Shown: positions 35,273 through 49,360, numbered from the stretch's first letter. The stretch is 64,000 nucleotides of DNA from Lethocerus indicus (GCA_019843655.1 JACDQD010000003.1:13704925-13768924), one strand, 5' to 3'. Program-made: numbers and translations. Notes: a model not told the origin generated them from the sequence alone.

Positions 35273-38200
35273 ATTATTGTTAACTCTGTGTATGAACTCC
35301 AGCTCGTATCAATTCCTCCAGGCTTCAGGGTTAAATAGAAATCGGAATTTATTATCATTACCGTTGTAAATTAAAATTTGTAGTCAAAATATTATTTTAA
35401 CATTCAGTGTTTCATTTGTATATTCTACAAATACCTTCCTCGTCATGAATAATGCGTGTTGTGTTTTTTAATTGTATTCACATATTATTTTTTTTGTACG
35501 AGTTTTTTCAAATATCCCCTAAACAACTTCACGATTATCTGGATAAAGTCATGATAGAGGATATTTAATATCCTAAAATGCGTAATTGAGAGATTTCCAG
35601 ATACTTTTCCAGGCTGATCCATCAATGAAGAATGAATATTGGGATCGGAAAGTAAAGTTAAAATTGAAACTTACGCATCGCACTTTTTTTTATGTCCCGA
35701 ATAGAAAAGCTTTGGTCTCAGTTAATATATTTCTTTAATTTCTTTAATATAATGTGTTAGTTCTAATGCGTTTAACGTTTCGAAATAAATATTTTAGTTT
35801 GTTAATCAATTTATTTTTCTCATTGAACTACCCCCATTAGACAGAACTTTCAAAAAGTGACAATATATACAGATGGATCATCGCAAACCACGGTCTGTTC
35901 AGAGTGAAACGAATTTCTCCTTGTTCGAGATTTAGTGAGAGGCGTTTGAGCGACGGGACCACAGTGGAGCTCAAAGGGTTTGCGGTTTTAGTCGGGGGAG
36001 AAGAGAGGCCCAACCCTTTGGTCGGAACCTTTCTACAACAATGGAAACCGCCTCCATTTCGTGTAATGGACCAAACTCTTTAATCCCGGCCCGATTCCAA
36101 ACCGCCCAGACTCGAGCTGAGCCAGTGACCAGAAGAATAATGTTCCCTATCTTCAACGATGAGCTCGGTCCATAAGAAGAATTGGTAATTACTAAATGTC
36201 GCTACATTGAATCAGTAATACAGGCCTGTTCATACAGGCTAAGAACGTTGAATGAAATATTGTTTCCACTCAAAGTTTTTATATTATAAATTTAAAATTT
36301 TATTATATTTATGGATTTTTAAGAAAATAATTGTACTAACTGTCTAACTGACCATTTCTTGAACAATTACTAGGAATACCGAAAATCGGAACCTGATCAA
36401 CTCGAAAGTCGCTATCATTTTGTACAGTAGTCCCACTTCAGTGATTATAGTTACTCTTAGCCGCTTATGGATGTTTTCTGTCTGGATTTTGCTCGGATTT
36501 GATAGTTTTACAACTCAACGCGATTAGGCGGCAATAAAGTACCAGAGTTCACTAGTGTCCTGTAAATAACTAATTTGTTGTTCATTGATAACTTCTATCT
36601 GCAGTACGCCGGTCTGCAGTGACTAGTAATTTATGCTACTTTATGACTTCCGGCCGTGTGTTATCTTAACGTGTGGTTTTCGTGTCAACCGCTTATCGAC
36701 GTAGGGTCCCAGGTAAACTCCTATCATGCGGGTATCATACGTTGTTCGCTGTAGATACCGCTAGACACTGATACAGGGTTCCGAAAGGGAACAAGATGGG
36801 CACGAAGGCAAGTTAAGGGCCTATTGCATTTATTTATCAAATTAAATAAGATTTATCGATGCTGTTCCTGCACATGGATACTGAAAATTATACACCCTCA
36901 ATATATAACAACAAACATAATGCTACTCACACACATATATTATATATAATATGCAATTGATGGGGTAGTATATCGCGTTAAAACACATTGATAGGACAAA
37001 CGACGCGATTCCAGAGATCATTATGATCAAACGTGATTGATCCGAAGCCGAACTTAAACGTTAACATCGTTACGATCATAATGTAATAATAATTTTCCCT
37101 ACCAATCGCATTCAACGACGCGTAGAGGATTGAACGGATAAATGAATCGATACCTAAATGGACAGCAAACTCCAGCATGGTTGAAAGGAGGGGAAAAAAC
37201 CCAGGCTCAGGAAATGAAATCTGCGGGAGTTGAGTGAACGTCAATGGTGTGATTTCCTGGAAGCGAATTTTAAAGCCTCCGGTTCGACAAAAGATGCCGA
37301 GGGCATGAATGCCTGATAAAAATTTCAAAAATAATACACACATACACCAAAGTAAATCTGAAGGGGAGCTGAAAAGAGGTCCTAAAATACGGTCTCAAGG
37401 GATCAATGCATCCAATATGCTGCCAAAGCGTGGTTTCTTTTATATACGAATATTTTGTTTCCTCTTAACATATTGTAAAATAATTTTGTTCGTACTTTTC
37501 AACCTCATTTTTATAAACATAATTCAAAGTGTTTTGAAAGTGGAGCTTCTATTAATAATATTTATCCTTATGATTAATGAAATTCAATTCACTTTAAGCT
37601 TTAAGGGTAGCTGTTTAAGCTGTGTTTGTTGGGAGCACTCGAAGTTTAGAAGACTCATCACTCTTTAGATTTTCTGCCTCCACTCTGTTATTTGGCTAGT
37701 CTCCAAATTAGTTTGTCTCCATTGCGCAGGGGGCACTTACACATGTCGGCTTACTTTGACATACTAGCAGGGTTACGTCCTTGATGATTCATCGTCAGGC
37801 GCCCTATTTAAATATGCTTGACCGGATTCTGCTTCTCACAGTGGTCAGCATCATTTATCGATATTAGGTGTTGGAAACAGACCCATCGGGTGTCCTCATT
37901 CAACTCCTGGTTGGTCCTGAAGCTGGTAGGAGGATCGAAGGAGACATGACGAGGAAATAGGAAGAGAGAACAGAGTCTTGTAGCGGCAAGAATGAGCCCA
38001 CAAAAAGTCATCCATCTCTGTTAATATTTCCGAAGATACATTGGAGATTATTGGATAAGGCGATGATTTCGGACAATATTTGTAGGTATACAGACATATT
38101 CAATACAATATGGTGATATTAATTTTACTGTATATCTTCCTAATGTACCTTAACAATTCGAAGATGTTAAGGCTCCTCGATCTTAATAATAGAAATGAGC

Positions 38201-41200
38201 GGTAATTGAGCTAACTATTAAACTGGTTTCAACAGTTTCTGAAATAAGACAGACAGGCCCTGATGAATACGAGGGACTCTAAACCCGAACGCTATGAAGG
38301 ATCGATGGCCCCTCGATGGGCACTTTTATTTTTTAATTAAACTGCAGTCGGGGTTTGGCTTAGAGGGTGGGACGGGAACGTGGGCTTGAAAACGAGAGAC
38401 TGGAGGTTGCTGCCAATTAACGTTCCACAAGTTCCCCTCTTTCTACTTTTTGGGGTTTCTCCGCTCATTATTTAGACTCCGCGGAGCAAATCCCCAACCA
38501 CCCCCCCTCCCACACACAATGGCTTTAATGAACTAACTTATGCTCCAACAAGAAGAATGCACATTGGTCGACGTTCAGTGCTCTTACGGTACAATTAAAG
38601 GGAAAACATGTGACAGATTTTCTACTTATCTTAAACGAATTTTTGAGAACTCGTTTGAGAGTTACAAACATTGAGTATGCTGTTATATTTGTGGGACTGA
38701 CATTAAAAATAAAAATCCATAAATAAATAATAGTTCATAATAAAAAAGAAAACTTTATTCTTGTTTCTGGTTAAACTTTGAGTGCATGTAAATAAAAATA
38801 TACCTTAATATTGCCTCAAAGTCATCTGACATTGAATATGATTCTTATTCTTCGATCGGATTCGAAATTGTTATCAGTAGAACTAGGACAACTAAATATA
38901 AGATAGTCTTCTCATCAGGGAGAAACTGGTACTGCCACTGCTGCTACTGAAGTCAACTCGTTAACTGTATCAGTATTAAATACGAGTTTTCTCGTCTACT
39001 CCAAACGTCAAGGAGGAAAGTTTGAAGGAAGTGGAGAGGGGAAAAACCTGTTGTTTTTGTACGATCAGAGACCTGATGGAATACAAACAAGGGCTTAAGT
39101 CTCCGGCACTACACGCTTTGTTATCTCATTAAAACTTTTACAAAGAAACATCCCCCAGAGCCCTTCTAAGTATTTGGGCCGACTGTTAAAATATACGTTT
39201 CGCTCGAACTGGGGAAAAAGCGGCTAATGTCGAGCTTCCTCCTGTTTTTTTCTTGTCCTTCAGTTGTGTCCCCTTTCTTGGCCCGCCGTGAAGTCCTCCA
39301 GACTGTCCCGTTTTAACGGCGCGCTGTGATGATGAATGTGAATTTTTAGTTCACAAGTGTCCTCCTCTTAGTTTTGGGTGGAAGCCTAGACCACTTTGGC
39401 ATTCGGCCATCGCTCTAGTCTCTGGAAAAATTGCAACCGTCCTTTTGTGGCGATCAAACACACCGTAGAACAGGCCCCGTGCCCTAGGCCAAAGCGGGGC
39501 CAACAGAATTTGCATAATGTCAACACGAAAAAAATTCTCGATTACCCATTGAACGTAAAGAACAATTTAAATGAAGGCTTATTAATAAAAAGGTTATTTA
39601 TATTAGTAGAAAGTGGCATATACCGCATTTCATAAAATATACTCGGGTTGGTCGATGTTTCGATTCGAGGTAACGACAAAACATCCTACCTTAGTCCGGA
39701 TAAGTAATATTTTGTCTTAGATAATGTAGAATACCTTATGTGGAACGGAATTTAAGATGATATCCAAATTTATGCGCAATAAATTGCTCGCAATTTACAT
39801 TTACGGTAGTAGATTTGTAAGGGCAAATTGATCACGGATACCAGAATATTGTGAGGTTATCATAACTTACAAGTTAGTTTTCACGATCTATTGTTGGTAT
39901 TTTTTCCTCTACCATAAACTAAATGAATGTATGTAAAATTGAAAAATATAGAGTCGAATTGATAAGGCCTTGGTAATAGGTGGTAAGTATATGGTCTATG
40001 TAACACGGGTTCACGCATGGACGTCTCTTTTGTTCTACCGCCAACACCCGGTTAACAGAGGGCTGATGAAACCGAGCACTCTTTCAGACTTTCACCGTCG
40101 GTCGGACTTTTTAATTAATTAAAACTGCGAAATAAAGGAAGAACAAGGGAATACAGATGGCATTTCCATTACCGGATTACAGTATTAGGCCTCCCTTCCC
40201 TTTTTATAAATGCAAGAGTTAAAACGGGGAGAGTCTGACGAGTGCCAGGTTGGATTAATCGAGTGCTGTCGGTGGACGGTGTGCCCAGGCGAGCCCGGCC
40301 CTGCCCTAGCCTACAGCCTAAAGCCCAAATATCTTCGCCCTTCCCCTCCTACCACTGTATTTCGTTTCGGCAACTCAAAATTAGTTTACTCGCCGCTTTA
40401 TATTGGAGCCGGGCCAATTCCAAAATATTAAATTTTGCTTCGTTTCGCTTACCCGTTCTTGCGAAACCGTTCTTCGCTCAACAAAGAATCACGCATTCAC
40501 TACAAAAAATTGAGCAGCAAAAACGAGAGATAAAAAATTGGTGTTATAATACATTGTAATTAGTTGGAATTATTGAATTACAACAGACGTCTTCTCGTTC
40601 CTGGATAATGAATAAATTTCCAATTTCGATTTTAAGTCTCAGCTTTTCGGAGGGTTTATGTTTGTTAACATCGAAGAAGGAAGGCGAATACATTTAGCAC
40701 AACAAAGTGAGCTAGTTCAATTTAATGACAGAATTTCCGTCGTCATAGCTGAAAATGTGGCGGTCTTTTATTTTTTGGAAATTGTCTTGGAAGAAAAAAG
40801 GATGCAATTTGTCAATTGATGGATCACCCCCTGATGGATCATTGATCCAATTTTCTGACGAAGTAAACACCGTTATTACGCCAGCTATTTTAGGGGGTTC
40901 GGTCCATCGAAATCGATACTGAACACGCGAGCAGTAATGGACTTATTGGGCGTTTTGCAGAAAATTACAAATACATTGAGGACACTCCACTGAGTAAGAC
41001 AAGATACCTTAATGTGATGAAATAAGGTTCAGGATAAGACGAGATTGATTGAAGACAGGTAGATCTGACAGGCTGAGTCCCACCCGAGCTCAATTCCGGG
41101 CAGCGGACATATAAATATTCATGTCATGAATGTCTATCGGTCTATCGGAAATATGCGAGGTGCTATTATAAACTCGACTGGGGCCCAAAACAGGACAAAT

Positions 41201-41453
41201 TCAGGGCAGTAATATGAAGTATGCCACAGAGGGCTCCGGTATGTAAAATAGTTAATAAAATATTATCAAAATTTCTCACTTTATTTACTCTTACTATTTA
41301 CTTTATTAACTAAAATTTAATAAACTGCCTGTTATTGTTGTGTATATTATGATTCTTTGAAGCATTGTTATTCTATTGTTGCTTTCTCGCGTTTTATATA
41401 TTATAGGCTTTGCTACTGGCTGAATCGTCGGAAGGATGCCAGTCGCGTCTGAG

Positions 41454-41464
41454 TAATTAATTAG
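41454..41464. promoter_or_regulatory. Overlapping homeodomain-type sites TAATTAATTAG
   Basis: Two TAATTA cores overlap within a GC-richer island (41400-41740). TAATTA is the generic Antp/paired-class homeodomain core. Function is inferred from motif and context only. Confidence 0.25.
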
Positions 41465-44098
41465 GGAGTCGTTTGTAGGAGGCGATCGGGCGAAAGGGAA
41501 TTCGTGGCTAAACGGGCAGACGGTTTCATAATTAGTGTCGTTTCTTTTCCGGCCGTTGGTCCGGAACGACAAGTCGGCGCCTTTCCCCCCTGACCCCTGG
41601 TAAATGGCCCCGTTCCTGTTAATTGTCCGACTCCTCCGTCTTCAAAACCTGTTTCAAAATTTATTGACGGCAGAATTCAAATTAAATTTGTGACAGAGAT
41701 CCGGAGCACGGAATTCGCAGACGGGGCCTGGTATTTATTTCTGAATGGGTACGCTCCAAATGATATTTTTTAGTTAATGCCTGCCAATTATTAGTACATT
41801 CAAACTAGCGGAATGTTCATTTTTCAATAACAAAAAGCGCTAAGGGAAAGGAAAAATAGTATGCAACGCATCTAGGACCCGTGGATTGTTTCGCCTTAGA
41901 ACTTGATTCATGCTCTCAATAATGAAGGCTACAATTGTCATTAATGAATACAATATATTTAAAAAATCTATTGCCATAATGAAATATCAATAATACCCTG
42001 CCTTTCTTTATGGTTGTGCTTAATAAATATAGTGATTTGGAAAGTTTGAACAGACGAACATTAGTTTTATATTCTAATTATTATAATAGCAATTGATAGT
42101 ATTAGTAACAAACCAGCAATTGCCCATTAGTGGTCACTATAAGGAAACGGTATCTCTAAAATGAACGCGAGGCCGTTCTCACACAGTGGCGTATTACTTT
42201 TCCACTAAACTTCTTTATTAAATTCCGACCGGATCAATTTCTTCTTTTCTGCCACCTGTGAGAAACGCGCACACGCCGCCAACTAACTTATAATCAATTT
42301 CAATATTTAGTTTGTTCCACCAGAGCGGGCGTGAATAATTAACTTGGAATTAGCCTGAATCGATTGTGGAACGCCTTTAGTAACCCCTTCTAATGGGCGC
42401 TCTATGAAAATTAGATTAACGCTCCGAAATGGGGACACGTCCGTGAATTCCGACGCTTCGCAGCCCCTACTAATTACAATTTCTATTGGTTCTGTTCTAA
42501 TACTCGATCCATAATCGTTTCCGTTATATTCAAACTAGGCTATATTCTGTAAGCCTAGATTCAACTGGATGCTCGTATAATAAAAAACAGCCAGTGTGAA
42601 AATAAATTTCATTCGAAACTCCGATTGGAATAGATTTATTGCGCGATACGCATTATAAAATTTGTCATTGACTAAGCGCAGTAAACATTATATTATTATA
42701 TGTATATAAATATTCCCGTTCTTATCCCAAGTATATTAATTGTTTTGAGGATTAAAAGAATTTGAAAACGCATTAGTCTGTATATACCAGAGGAATCCTT
42801 TTTCTGGTTATATTATCCTCTGTGTCGGACTCATTATAATGACAATCTTAACTGCTCAGAATGTAAGTTTCATGGATGCGGGGTAATTCATCACCTAATT
42901 CGTTAAGAATCGAATAGAAGAAAATCAATTGAACTGCAAATAGTTTTAATACAACGGAGAAAAACGTCGTTTAAAAGGATAGCGCAATTTTCTCGAAAAT
43001 AACTTTAATTAAATGAATGGAAATGGAGAACTATAAAAGAGTTAAAGAGAGGAGAGAGGAAGGAATTTCTCTAAGCCTTAAGTCTCCAGCAGTAATTTCG
43101 CAGATTTATCTAACAGCCCCACTCTATCCACCAATTACATTGAAACAGCCGACCATATTAAAGTCGGGTGTTCCTCGGGTTTTGAATTCGCGTTTTTAAA
43201 CAGGAGAATAAACAAGACTTGACATTGTTCCTTCGCCTGTTGAGTCGGACGCACAGCGCCGGGTCCATTAATGAGAGTCCGAAAGGGTCATTTTAATTAT
43301 TCATCACAGGTTCGGTAAAATTATGCGGCTTAAAACAAGTGAGGCCAAAAAAATTTCGGACCGGGACAGAAAACCGAACGTGCGTGCTAATTGAAATCGG
43401 GGCGTGGGCTAAATGAACATGCGTTGCGATAGGGCTCACGCTCACCGAGCCCCTATCACCAATAAAATTTAATTCGATTCTCCCTGTTTTTTAATAAATT
43501 TGGGAACGAGCACACTCCATACACGCCACCTGACACAAAACCTATTCGGCTGAACGGATATAAAGGAAATAGGGCATGTTCAATTGTCATTTAAAAAAAA
43601 AATACGTGAGATATGCCGATTAATGTTATTTAAAGGTTGACGGGGTTTCAGAATAGAATCACCCTTATGCGATTAACTCCTATAACTTGCTTATTCTATG
43701 ATTATTTAAAGATTGCTTATTCACTCAACTTCTACAGTGCACTCTACTTTACTCTCTGCTCTGGTGTTTAAAAAAAAATGAAATGATATATTAACAAATA
43801 TATTTCTGTACGAATCAGCGTAAGTAGTCGATTAATTGTAGTACGCAATCGAAGTGTTACATCTGAACTAAGGGTGTAAGGTGTCTGCTGTTTGTAACCA
43901 TTCACGAAAAATCGAGAATAATGAATCCCAATTGTTTTCACGAAACGTCTGGCTAAACCTTTCGGTCGATTAGATTGGCCGTCGCCCTACAACCAGAAAA
44001 GTTATATAAATCACTAGGAGAACATAGGAGAACAATCCGGGAATGCGAACTACTGCCAGGCTGGGTAGGGACAATAGGACCGGCTCAAAGTTGAAACG

Positions 44099-44200
44099 AC
44101 GCGAACGTGGATTGGGCACTTGATGAAAATGAGGAGGAGACGGCGTAGGGTACACCGGCTGGGACGAGTGATAGGCGTGGTGCAGGGCGAGCGAAAATAA
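44099..44200 (+). pseudogene. Possible LINE C-terminal scrap (WIGHLMK)
   Basis: The plus frame from 44099 reads TRTWIGHLMKM followed by a run of arginines. Several non-LTR retrotransposon families end with a W-x-GHV-basic motif followed by an Arg-rich stretch (RTE-like FGHVMRR, CR1-like WLGHVLR). The match is short, and no reverse transcriptase is seen upstream. Chance cannot be excluded. Confidence 0.2.
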
Positions 44201-44575
44201 TGAGGAAATGGAACCCCCACGTTCTCTTGTTGACCCTCCAGATGAAAGAGACGTTCATAAATTTTAGACACGTCCCGCTCCAAGAAGGTTCCAGACGAAA
44301 TATTTCATCGGCCTACGCTTTTCCTATTCATTACGCCATTCTCCGAGGAAAGAAATCGCATTAAAAATGTTTAAATTAGTCAGTTATGATGGGACAAATT
44401 CATAACGCGTAAAACGATTTTTTAAAAAGCACGTTTTCTTGTCCATGGAAAGTTTTCTGTCTCGTCTGATAGTTTTGAATCACATTAATAGTAGGAGTGA
44501 TACTATTACTACAATATGGAAACGAAATTACGAAAATAAATTTCGTAGATTTCGTGTGTTTCTGTACTAATGACA

Positions 44576-44722
44576 GTGACAGTGGAGTGAGGATGCCCGA
44601 AAAACATCCAAGTGCCAAAAGTGACTAACATCGCTACTGAAGATGGCGAGCAGCCGAAACCGGTCTAGCAAAAGACCAAACCAGCGAGAGGAGGCAGAAA
44701 CACACGAAATCTACGGTATTCC
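44576..44722 (+). mobile_element. Unknown retroelement, 5'-end-like copy 2
   Basis: Diverged copy of 28975-29122: the same leader, the same ATG (44643) and the same frame start (MASSRNRSSKRPNQREEAET). Here the frame stays open to 44864, although similarity to copy 1 stops near 44722. Just upstream, ACGAAATT and AATTTCGT (about 44522-44545) form an inverted repeat that may belong to the flank. No target duplication was found around this copy. Confidence 0.6.
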
Positions 44723-47700
44723 AACCCCTTGCAGACCACAAAACAGGGATGTGAAAATAAATATTGTGACTATAGTTAATAAAGAAGAATGTTGGTTAAC
44801 GAATAGAAATGACAAATATATATTACACCACCTAATTCTATTGGAAGCGAATGCGAATTTCTAAAAACGTCATAAGAATGAGGACTCCCAATAATTTATC
44901 CCTTTTTACATGTTGTTATTTATTTATTAAATTTCGTTTAAATTAATTAAATTAAAATTTTTGATTCTTCTAATTAAGCTGCAAAATCTTTGGAACGATT
45001 TATTCCTTAACTTGACCTTCTTATTGATCCGAATTTGAAAGGTGAGATAATTCATTTATTCTATTAGTTAGGGTCAGTTCCAGTACCAAAGGGAGTTGCG
45101 AAGCTCCAAACTGAGATTTAGAAATGGTTCTTTCACCAATTCAAAACTTCTAGTTACCTTCCGTTCGATATTTTGACAAATGTTGAAAAATTACATATAA
45201 ATCTTATTTTATAAATTTTCATCGCATAACTTCACACCGGTAAACGCTAATATTATCAGAATCGTAGGCTCTGTTAGTTATGTAGGCAGTATTCGGAAGA
45301 GATTCTTGTGCCGCCCAACGCCAGTATTATCGGGTGAAAGAGCGCGGATTGGACCCGGTGAAACAACAAAGGTTCCCTCTCTTATTATTTAGAGCGCAAA
45401 TTACGGCCAAATTACCGGTTTTCCGCCGCTAATTAGAACCTCGTGGCCTATTAGAGGAACGCGTTCGGCGATAACTGTAGAACCCCCCGAACCCGCGGGG
45501 CCATTCCGAAAATTCGGGATTCGGAAGGCTTCCACGGAACCATGAAATACGCACGAGATCACAGGTGTCGGAACGAAAAGGGGAAATATTCCGGGAAGAA
45601 CGGCTTGGAGCACTGGATTCAACTTTCCGGTCAAGGCGTTCTCTGTCTGTTGGGTGAAAAATAATCAATTATACTGGCTGGTTATACATCATCGAACACA
45701 ACCGTTACAAGCCGCAGTAATATCAGTCGAGGAGGCAAAATACATATAAATTCGAATTTTTATTACAATATAATTGAATAAATAAATCTGTGCGCATGTG
45801 TAGATTAATAAATGTAATGAAAAATCTTTTAATGTACAATATTGTTGATTAGGTGATTACAAAAGTAAATAATTTACATAAGAAAATAATAATGGGTTAC
45901 ATGGGGCTAAAGGTGGGTTACAATGGTCTTAAAAAACCTTGTGTGTTATTTCTGCCTGTTGATACAAATACAAAACGTTGATAAACGCCTGTTTGATAAA
46001 CTTCAAAAAGAGAATAGCCGCAATCATTGACGTTTTCATTTTGAAGTTTTAGAAAAAATGCAGAATTGTAATAAAGCAACTGAGTTATTCGCCTGTGTTT
46101 GATCGTCGAAAGAAACGTGATATTCTAGTTATTCTCCTCTAGAGAACTCATAAATTATTGCATAAATTTGAAGCAGGAGGCCTCACACTTATAACAACTT
46201 CGTTCATATCTTTCCGTTAACAAAATTGCCTATCACTCAGAGAACAAATGATTATATTAAGTTGCTCGTTTCAACCGTCAACAATTGTTTTAATGACACA
46301 AAATTTGCATCGATACATTTGCATATATGTCCAAAGAATATTACAGAATATAATGGACCGTAACGCAATTGGGATAAAATTCGTCATCCAATTTCTTCAT
46401 TTCCCCACTTCATGTTGGAATAATTGGATTCAATTAAGCGATAAAATGAATTGTGCCAAATGAAGTTCCAATGAAAATACAAAAAACATTCCATAATTTA
46501 TGAACATATTTTAAAAAGGTAATATTATTAATTAGCTGTTTTAAAAATTGATGATACAACAGCAGAAATTTTATTTAGTGAACCCTTACTCATTCTGACT
46601 AATTAGACTCATTAATTATTTCCAATTACCTTTCAATTGCCTTAGATGGCATTTATATGATACATCTAACAGGAGACTGTAAATCAATAATCTTGAATGC
46701 TTGAAACTTAAAATAAAGCGTTTAGGGCAGTATTGCGTGGTTCATAAAATTTGTATGTATTCGCTAGTTTTTTTTATCAAAATCAAGAATCAATTTTCAA
46801 TAAAACTATTATAATGAGAACTACTCTTAGTGCCACAAAATGAAAACACAGGTATACAATAACGAAATATTCTAACGTGATACATTACAAATATACAAAA
46901 TGCAGAGAAGGACAACTAAGCGATATTTAATTTCAAAACAAATATTATTCCTTTTGAGTGCAATTAAATAAAGCTTTCTATAAATATACCCTTACGTACT
47001 ATGCCGGATTCAATTTACCCGATTTGAAATAGAGGCGTCGGGTTCAAAGGGGCCCGTCTGAAATTCACCGGGGCCCGTGTTCATATTCAAACTGGAGATT
47101 TGGGGAAGCGAGATCCCTCGGAGCCATAGCTTATTCAGGACGGTCCAAAAGCCCCAGTAGTGGGATACAAACCGAATAAACGACGTAGATGATACGGCCG
47201 CGGAGTCCAGGAATTCGTAGTCGCCTTTGGACAGGACACGGAATCGATAATAGGACCGGAAGCCTTCCCCCCTGGGCCAAACGGCAACCGATATGAGCCT
47301 CGGGGCCTCCTCTAGCCTCGGGACCTTCCCGTCTGCCGGAGCTCCTACCCAACTCTTCGTGTTTACACCCTCTGGACGACTGCAGAAATGCAATTTTAAA
47401 CAGTCTTTGTATAGATTTACCCGTTGACATTACTGGCTAAATTAATGCACATAAAATATAAATGCGACACCGCATTGAACACTGATTTAAACTTGCAATT
47501 AATTCTGTTTTACAGTACCTCACGGATAAACTGGTAATATTTCCATTGGTTTTATTGTATTAACGAAATAAAGAGAACTAATGTCAATTAAATGACACAT
47601 AAAGTCTGACAGTGATTATTTGAAAAAAAGTTATTATTCTTATGATGGGTTTTTGTAGTAGAAAAAACCAGAAAAATTAATTCAAACAGAAAAAACAGGC

Positions 47701-49045
47701 TTGTGAATTGTTTTATATTTTATCCTTTACATGTTAAACGCGTTCTTTTATAACATTCGAACTGAAATGTAACGCGTGTGATAAGACTTGGATCAAATTG
47801 AATAGGCAACCACTCATATTTCTTTACCCTTTCTGTCTGGGTGCATTAATTGGAGTGAATTTATTTATATTGGCCTAGTGGTATTTTTTGGTGTGCATAC
47901 TTTGATTTTCAACAATTATATTTAATACAATTCATGTGCTTTGAAATTGTCCTTTATCCCTGATTTGTATATATTGTCTAAATTACTGCAAGATATTTTT
48001 ATGATACTTGTTTTACTAAGTGAATGTGTTCCTTGTCTGCTATCTGTTTTTGCTTTTGTCAGAATTAAAACAAAAATTGTCAACGCGAGAGTTTCAAATG
48101 GGACAGAGAGACAAAGGCGGAGGCAATTAAAGAAATAATGCCAACCAAATTGGAGGCAATCAGTCCTTGGCATTAATCACGAATTTTTTCCCTAATTCCA
48201 AAGTTTTTTAATAATGCACGACGAGTATCTTTTATCATTGTTAGTCTGAAAGATTCTCTCCTTTCCTGACCTATTTCGAAACAGGTCCTCTAATCAAACT
48301 AATCGATTCCTCCTTGCGTAGGTTCAGAGCCGTTAATTGCGTCACGGGAACGCCGCTCTCTTAGCAATTTAATTTTCCTACCGTACGAAGGAAGGACTCA
48401 TACCTATATCCCCAGCCTCGCAAATATCTCGTTTATCATCAATCCCAAAGTTTCTTTGTCGACCCCTCACTTCACATGAAACGTAACTTGAAGGCAGCGG
48501 CAGTGGTTCTAATTACGCAAATCCAGCACTTTACGACTTAAGCTAGATTCAATTTTAGACTTTATTAAAAAATTTCTAATGGGAACAGTGATTGCGTAAA
48601 TCTTGCGACATCATAATTTGACCGAATCATAATTTGAATTAAGCCTCTAGCATTGCATATTTTAACGAGTAGTGTAGACCGAGTAGGAAACATAAAATAT
48701 TGATACTTATATTGATATTGACTTAATTGATGTACGTGTTTCATCTCACAGGCCTTCCTCTATTCATATGCATATATTTGATTCCCCTTTCTATCTAAAT
48801 AATCTAATATTCTAAAATAGTCTGAAAATCTAAAATATAAAAATTCATCAAATATACTTCTTAAAATTGGTGCCTTATATTGTCCTCTGCTTTTGCACAC
48901 ACCTCTGGGATACACCGCACGTACGCACGGTACTGGAGTCTGCACTTTTACAAGTGCCACAGTATTGTATTTCGTACACTCCAAGCCTCCAAGGCATAGA
49001 AGGCCCTTTTCCTTCCCCCTTTGTCTTGTACTTAACACAGCACTA
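44723..49045. other. Gene desert with GC-richer islands
   Basis: No supported gene. Islands at about 45300-45640, 47000-47400 and 48280-48430. The 47000-47400 island carries GGGGCCCGT at 47049-47057 and 47070-47078. It also holds two overlapping minus-strand frames (127 and 99 codons) with no recognisable domain; their mutual overlap argues against both being real. The LINE tail below may extend left into about 48760. Confidence 0.45.
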
Positions 49046-49323
49046 TCATATTTTGAAAATGCGTTTCTCTAAGGCATCCTCTTTCTTCTGGTATCTCTCG
49101 CCGTTTTCTTTAGGTTTTTTCTTCCTTTGCTTTTGGAGGTCAAGGATTGGGATGTTTTTTAAATTTACCTCGGTAACTGTTTTATTATTCTTAGAATTAT
49201 GTCTGAAAGATAGAGTATTTCAATCCTTGTGTGTAGTTCACAAATGGGCCTCCAGATTGGAATGCCTAAGACGTGTTTTAGACACTTGTTTTGTATTATC
49301 TGCAGTATGGCGCTGCGTTTTTG
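49046..49323 (-). mobile_element. Decayed Jockey-like LINE, C-terminal part of reverse transcriptase
   Basis: Read on the minus strand, 49323 to 49165 encodes about 52 codons beginning QKRSAILQIIQNKCLKHVLG, then IPIWRPICELHTRIEILYLSD, ending at a stop at 49165-49167. The LQ-IQNK-LR-IL...W...N..LH.DL pattern is the conserved region C-terminal to the RT domain in Jockey-clade non-LTR retrotransposons. A stop (49324-49326) truncates it upstream. Downstream, a shifted frame reads KNIPILDLQKQRKKKPKENG to a stop at 49046, a Lys-rich tail as in such elements. The large plus-strand frame 48867-49355 is the antisense shadow. The copy is clearly dead (stops, frameshifts, no catalytic motif retained here). 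Confidence 0.75.
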
Positions 49324-49360
49324 CTACTTTACTCGCTCTTATGCTCTTAACTTAGAGAAT

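Larger units (their letters stand above)
32340..44575. other. Gene desert with many GC-richer islands
   Basis: No confident gene. Approximate islands: 33850-34100, 38280-38520, 39000-39320, 40200-40470, 41400-41740, 42160-42480, 43220-43570 and 43960-44290. Two items inside are listed separately: a candidate coding segment at 34991-35272 and a possible LINE scrap at 44099-44200. Remaining frames (37309 plus, 36978 minus, 40210 plus and others) lack recognisable domains. ACAGGCCTGT near 36221 is a perfect palindrome. Confidence 0.45.

Noticed and set aside
47010..47430. 127- and 99-codon overlapping minus-strand frames
   Set aside because: They overlap in different phases in a GC-rich island and neither shows a recognisable domain.
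48867..49355. 162-codon hydrophobic plus-strand frame, membrane-protein-like
   Set aside because: Antisense of the LINE reverse-transcriptase fragment; the meaningful reading is on the minus strand.
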